This document shows, in pieces, positions 62,036-64,000 of a DNA stretch of 64,000 nucleotides. The notes under the pieces were generated by a model, which was given only the letters and a program-made list of their open reading frames with translations, ran no database searches and was not told where the DNA came from. Position numbers and translations under genes: made by a program. How positions within the stretch are numbered: position 1 is the first letter of the stretch; each line of letters begins with the position of its first letter. The DNA comes from Streptomyces sulfonofaciens (GTDB taxonomy: Bacteria; Actinomycetota; Actinomycetes; Streptomycetales; Streptomycetaceae): assembly GCF_014656295.1 (NCBI RefSeq), contig NZ_BNCD01000010.1, forward strand, positions 251,754 through 315,753, read 5' to 3'.

Positions 62036-62058
62036 CGGCCAATTTCACCGATTGGCCG
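62036..62058. promoter_or_regulatory. Inverted repeat upstream of thnE, LysR-operator-like
   Basis: CGGCCAA (62036-62042) and TTGGCCG (62052-62058) are perfect arms 9 nt apart, about 100 nt before the thnE start and next to an AT-rich stretch (AATTATTATCAT). LysR-type regulators bind dyads of this kind, so ThnI is a candidate. Confidence 0.5.
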
Positions 62059-62195
62059 AATTATTATCATGGAAAACCGCGAAGAAGCCTAGATAGCGCA
62101 CAGGGGCCAGTCAATGCCTGGAACCGGTCAACTGCCGCCTGGGCGGCGTCACTCAGGGCCTGCGGCACTCGTCCCCAGCGGGTGGTCGAAGGCAC

Positions 62196-62261
62196 GGAGA
62201 GCGAACGAACAGCGACCGGAGAGCGGGCGAAGAGCACCGGGAGAGAACGGAGGCGTAACGA
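62196..62261 (+). promoter_or_regulatory. Sulfotransferase gene promoter with five-unit SARP operator array
   Basis: Five heptamers follow at exact 11-bp steps with 4-nt spacers: GGAGAGC (62196), GAACAGC (62207), GGAGAGC (62218), GAAGAGC (62229) and GGAGAGA (62240). Nine nt later TAACGA (62256-62261) can act as the -10 box. The consensus equals that of the arrays before cmcI and lat. The array points toward the sulfotransferase gene, and thnE lies on the other side. Confidence 0.8.
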
Positions 62262-62336
62262 GAAGACGATCTCGCGCGGGAAGCGTACCGTCCGCTTGCC
62301 GAGTGCGGGTGTCTTCGCTTTGGAAGGAGCGAGAAG

Positions 62337-63377
62337 GTGGCCTCACTCACCATCGTCCTGGGCACCGGTCGTTGCGGTTCGACGATGCTGTCGGACCTTG
62401 TGAACGAACACCGGAAAGTACTGAGCCTCAGCGAGTTCTTCGCGTGTCTTGATCCCTTGGGATTCACGGGTGGGAACGTCGACGGACCGGAGTTCTGGCA
62501 ACTGCTCAGCGCACCCCGGCTCAAGCCCAACACACTGATGCGCAGGGGTGTGGCGGTCCCGGAGTACCGGTACCCGCTCGGCTCGGGACGCTTCGCCGCG
62601 GGCGAGGTGCCCGCGATCAGCCTGATGACGCTGCCTCCGCTCACCGACGACCCGGACGCCCTCCACGACGCCATCGGAAAGGAGGTCACCCGGTGGCCGA
62701 CGGCCCCGCTCCCCCGGCAGTACGCCCGGCTCTTCGCCTGGTGGGCCGATTTCCTCGACCGTGACGTGACGATCGAGCGGTCGGGGGCCTCGATGCGCTT
62801 CCTGCCCGACCTCCTCACGTACTTCCCCACGGCCCGGTTCGTCCACATGTACCGGAACGGGCCCGACTGCGCCGTGTCCATGAGCCGGCACCCGCTGTTC
62901 CGTCTCGCGGTACTGATCAGGGATCTGCGCAAGGAGCTGGGAGTGGACCCGTTCCGGGTCGGCGACCCCGCGCACGCGGGTCTGCTGCCCGAGCGGCTGC
63001 GCAGGTTCACGCCGGACACCCTGGACGCCGCGGCGCTGGCCGACGCCGCCATCCCGATGGAGCGCTTCGGGGCGATGTGGTCGCACAGCACCAGCACGAT
63101 CAGGCACCTCGCCGGGCTCCCCGCGGACCGCCTGCTCCACATCTGCTACGACCGGATCGTGGCCGACCCGGGACCCGAACTCGCCCGGTTCGGCGAGTTC
63201 GCCGGCATCCCGGAGCCGGAGGCGTGGGCGGCCCGGGTGGCCGGCCGGGTGGACACGCGACGGGTCGGGGCCTCCAACAGGCTCCCCGCCGAACAGGCCG
63301 AGGAACTCAGGCAGGCGTGCGCCCCCGGCATCCGTCGCCTCGCCGAGTTCCTGGGCGAGGCACTGCCGGTCGGCTGA
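62337..63377 (+). CDS. cmmSu: Sulfotransferase (PAPS-dependent), probably carbapenem C8-O-sulfation
   Basis: Predicted 346 aa from a GTG at 62337 with AAGGAG 7 nt upstream. The PAPS 5'-phosphosulfate loop is GTGRCGST (residues 9-16), and the 3'-phosphate segment is FVHMYRNGPDCAVSMSRHP (around 167-185). S. cattleya, which makes unsulfated thienamycin, lacks such a gene as far as I recall, whereas the MM 4550 cluster of S. argenteolus has one. Olivanic acids such as MM 4550 and MM 13902 carry an 8-O-sulfate. It is preceded by a five-unit SARP array and followed by a terminator. Confidence 0.85.
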   Translation: MASLTIVLGTGRCGSTMLSDLVNEHRKVLSLSEFFACLDPLGFTGGNVDGPEFWQLLSAPRLKPNTLMRRGVAVPEYRYPLGSGRFAAGEVPAISLMTLPPLTDDPDALHDAIGKEVTRWPTAPLPRQYARLFAWWADFLDRDVTIERSGASMRFLPDLLTYFPTARFVHMYRNGPDCAVSMSRHPLFRLAVLIRDLRKELGVDPFRVGDPAHAGLLPERLRRFTPDTLDAAALADAAIPMERFGAMWSHSTSTIRHLAGLPADRLLHICYDRIVADPGPELARFGEFAGIPEPEAWAARVAGRVDTRRVGASNRLPAEQAEELRQACAPGIRRLAEFLGEALPVG

Positions 63378-63400
63378 CCCGGCCGCCCGCCGAATCGGCG

Positions 63401-63432
63401 GAACGGGCCCCGGCCGTCCCCGGGGCCTGTTC
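63401..63432 (+). terminator. Hairpin terminator after the sulfotransferase gene
   Basis: GAACGGGCCCCGG and CCGGGGCCTGTTC form a 13-bp stem with one mismatch around a 6-nt loop, 23 nt after the stop codon. Confidence 0.8.
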
Positions 63433-63486
63433 TGTGCCACCGCATCGGGGCCGCCCGAAGGGAGGTCATCCCGTATGCACCGGGAA

Positions 63487-63520
63487 ATCGAGGATGACTT
63501 GATATCGAGGATGACGTGAT
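63487..63520. repeat. 17-bp tandem repeat upstream of the mrdA-like gene
   Basis: ATCGAGGATGACTTGAT is directly followed by ATCGAGGATGACGTGAT (one difference). The rest of the 350-bp gap (63378-63727) contains a TAGGCT (63551-63556) that could be a -10 box for the mrdA-like gene, but no further gene. Confidence 0.7.
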
Positions 63521-63727
63521 CGTGAGCTACGCGGGGGCATTGCAGTCGCCTAGGCTTTGTGGAAGGTACGACTTTCCTACCGCCGCCGAGGGACTCTCCG
63601 GTAGCCGAAAAGGCACCCGCCTTTCAGCGCGGCGCGCAACAGCCACGAGAGATCGGACGCGGTCACTGCCGCACGGTGGGACGGACGACCGGACGGGGCA
63701 TCCGACCACGGCACAGGGGGCAGACAC

Positions 63728-64000
63728 GTGACCAACATTCCGGAGACGGGCCGGACCCCACGGGTCAGGATCCGGCTCGTCGTCATCCAGATCCTCGTCC
63801 TCTCGCTCCTGCTGACCCTCGGCGGACGGCTGTGGTACCTCCAGATCCGCAAAGGCGACACCTACGCCAAGGAGGCGTCAGGCAACCACGTCCAGCAGGT
63901 CGTCCAGCCCGCCTTACGCGGCTCGATCCTGGACGCGCGCGGTGTGCCGCTCGCCGACAACGAGACCCGGCTCGTCGTCTCCGCCTCCCGCACCAAGCTG
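63728..64000 (+). CDS. mrdA: MrdA/PBP2-type penicillin-binding protein, N-terminal part only
   Basis: The first 91 residues from a GTG at 63728 are visible; the rest lies beyond the window. MTNIPETGRTPRVRIRL leads into one membrane helix (VVIQILVLSLLLTLGGRLWYL) and the start of the PBP dimerisation domain (ALRGSILDARGVPLADNETRL). This is very close to the Streptomyces elongation-type PBP2 partner of RodA. It may be the normal chromosomal gene marking the right border, or a duplicated resistant copy. The missing transpeptidase domain prevents a decision. Confidence 0.88.
   Translation, partial: MTNIPETGRTPRVRIRLVVIQILVLSLLLTLGGRLWYLQIRKGDTYAKEASGNHVQQVVQPALRGSILDARGVPLADNETRLVVSASRTKL

Noticed and set aside
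1..64000. tRNA, rRNA, CRISPR arrays, transposases or integrases
   Set aside because: I saw no tRNA-like cloverleaf, regular spacer array or transposase motif in any gap or gene. Direct repeats found are short and local, so no mobile element boundary can be supported.

Overview
The window is high-GC actinobacterial DNA that looks like Streptomyces: purine-rich ribosome sites, frequent GTG starts, rare TTA codons, and Streptomyces-type penicillin-binding proteins. Most of it (about 8.3-63.4 kb) is one continuous beta-lactam superlocus. A complete cephamycin C gene set is joined to a carbapenem gene set of the thienamycin/olivanic acid type, with resistance genes at the junction and edges. All functional calls rest on reading translated sequence against remembered family sequences; no database search was run.

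Left edge (1-7.8 kb): a truncated TrkA/RCK-domain ion channel protein, a flavoprotein disulfide reductase, a ScoMcrA-like type IV (modified-DNA) HNH endonuclease, and a D-Ala-D-Ala carboxypeptidase with a very long low-complexity N-terminus.

Cephamycin block (8.3-33.1 kb): cmcT, pcd, cefE and cefD leftward; cmcI, cmcJ, cefF and cmcH rightward; pcbC, pcbAB (ACV synthetase, 3734 aa) and lat leftward. Lat and Pcd make alpha-aminoadipate, PcbAB and PcbC make isopenicillin N, CefD epimerises it, CefE expands the ring, CefF hydroxylates, CmcH carbamoylates, CmcI/CmcJ add the 7-methoxy group, and CmcT probably exports.

Junction (33.5-40.1 kb): a PbpA-type PBP, an ornithine acetyltransferase strikingly like Oat2 of the clavulanic acid cluster, a PcbR-type low-affinity PBP, and a SARP activator (ThnU/CcaR type).

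Carbapenem block (40.4-63.4 kb): gene order is thnT, S, R, [extra crotonase], Q, P, O, N, M, L, K, J, I, H, G, F, E, the same order I recall for the S. cattleya thienamycin cluster, followed by a sulfotransferase. ThnE makes carboxymethylproline, ThnM closes the beta-lactam, three cobalamin radical-SAM enzymes build the C6 ethyl and C2 thioether, ThnR/H/T trim CoA to cysteamine, ThnF acetylates, ThnG/ThnQ oxidise, and the sulfotransferase probably caps the C8 hydroxyl. The expected product is a sulfated olivanic acid (MM 4550-like) rather than thienamycin. The right edge is the start of an MrdA-type PBP2.

Regulation: three intergenic regions (cefD-cmcI, lat-pbpA, thnE-sulfotransferase) carry arrays of four to five direct heptamers close to GAAGAGA, spaced exactly 11 bp, with a -10-like hexamer 9-10 nt downstream. 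This is the layout of SARP operators and suggests one SARP drives both beta-lactam pathways. TTA codons in cmcJ and pcbR suggest bldA dependence.
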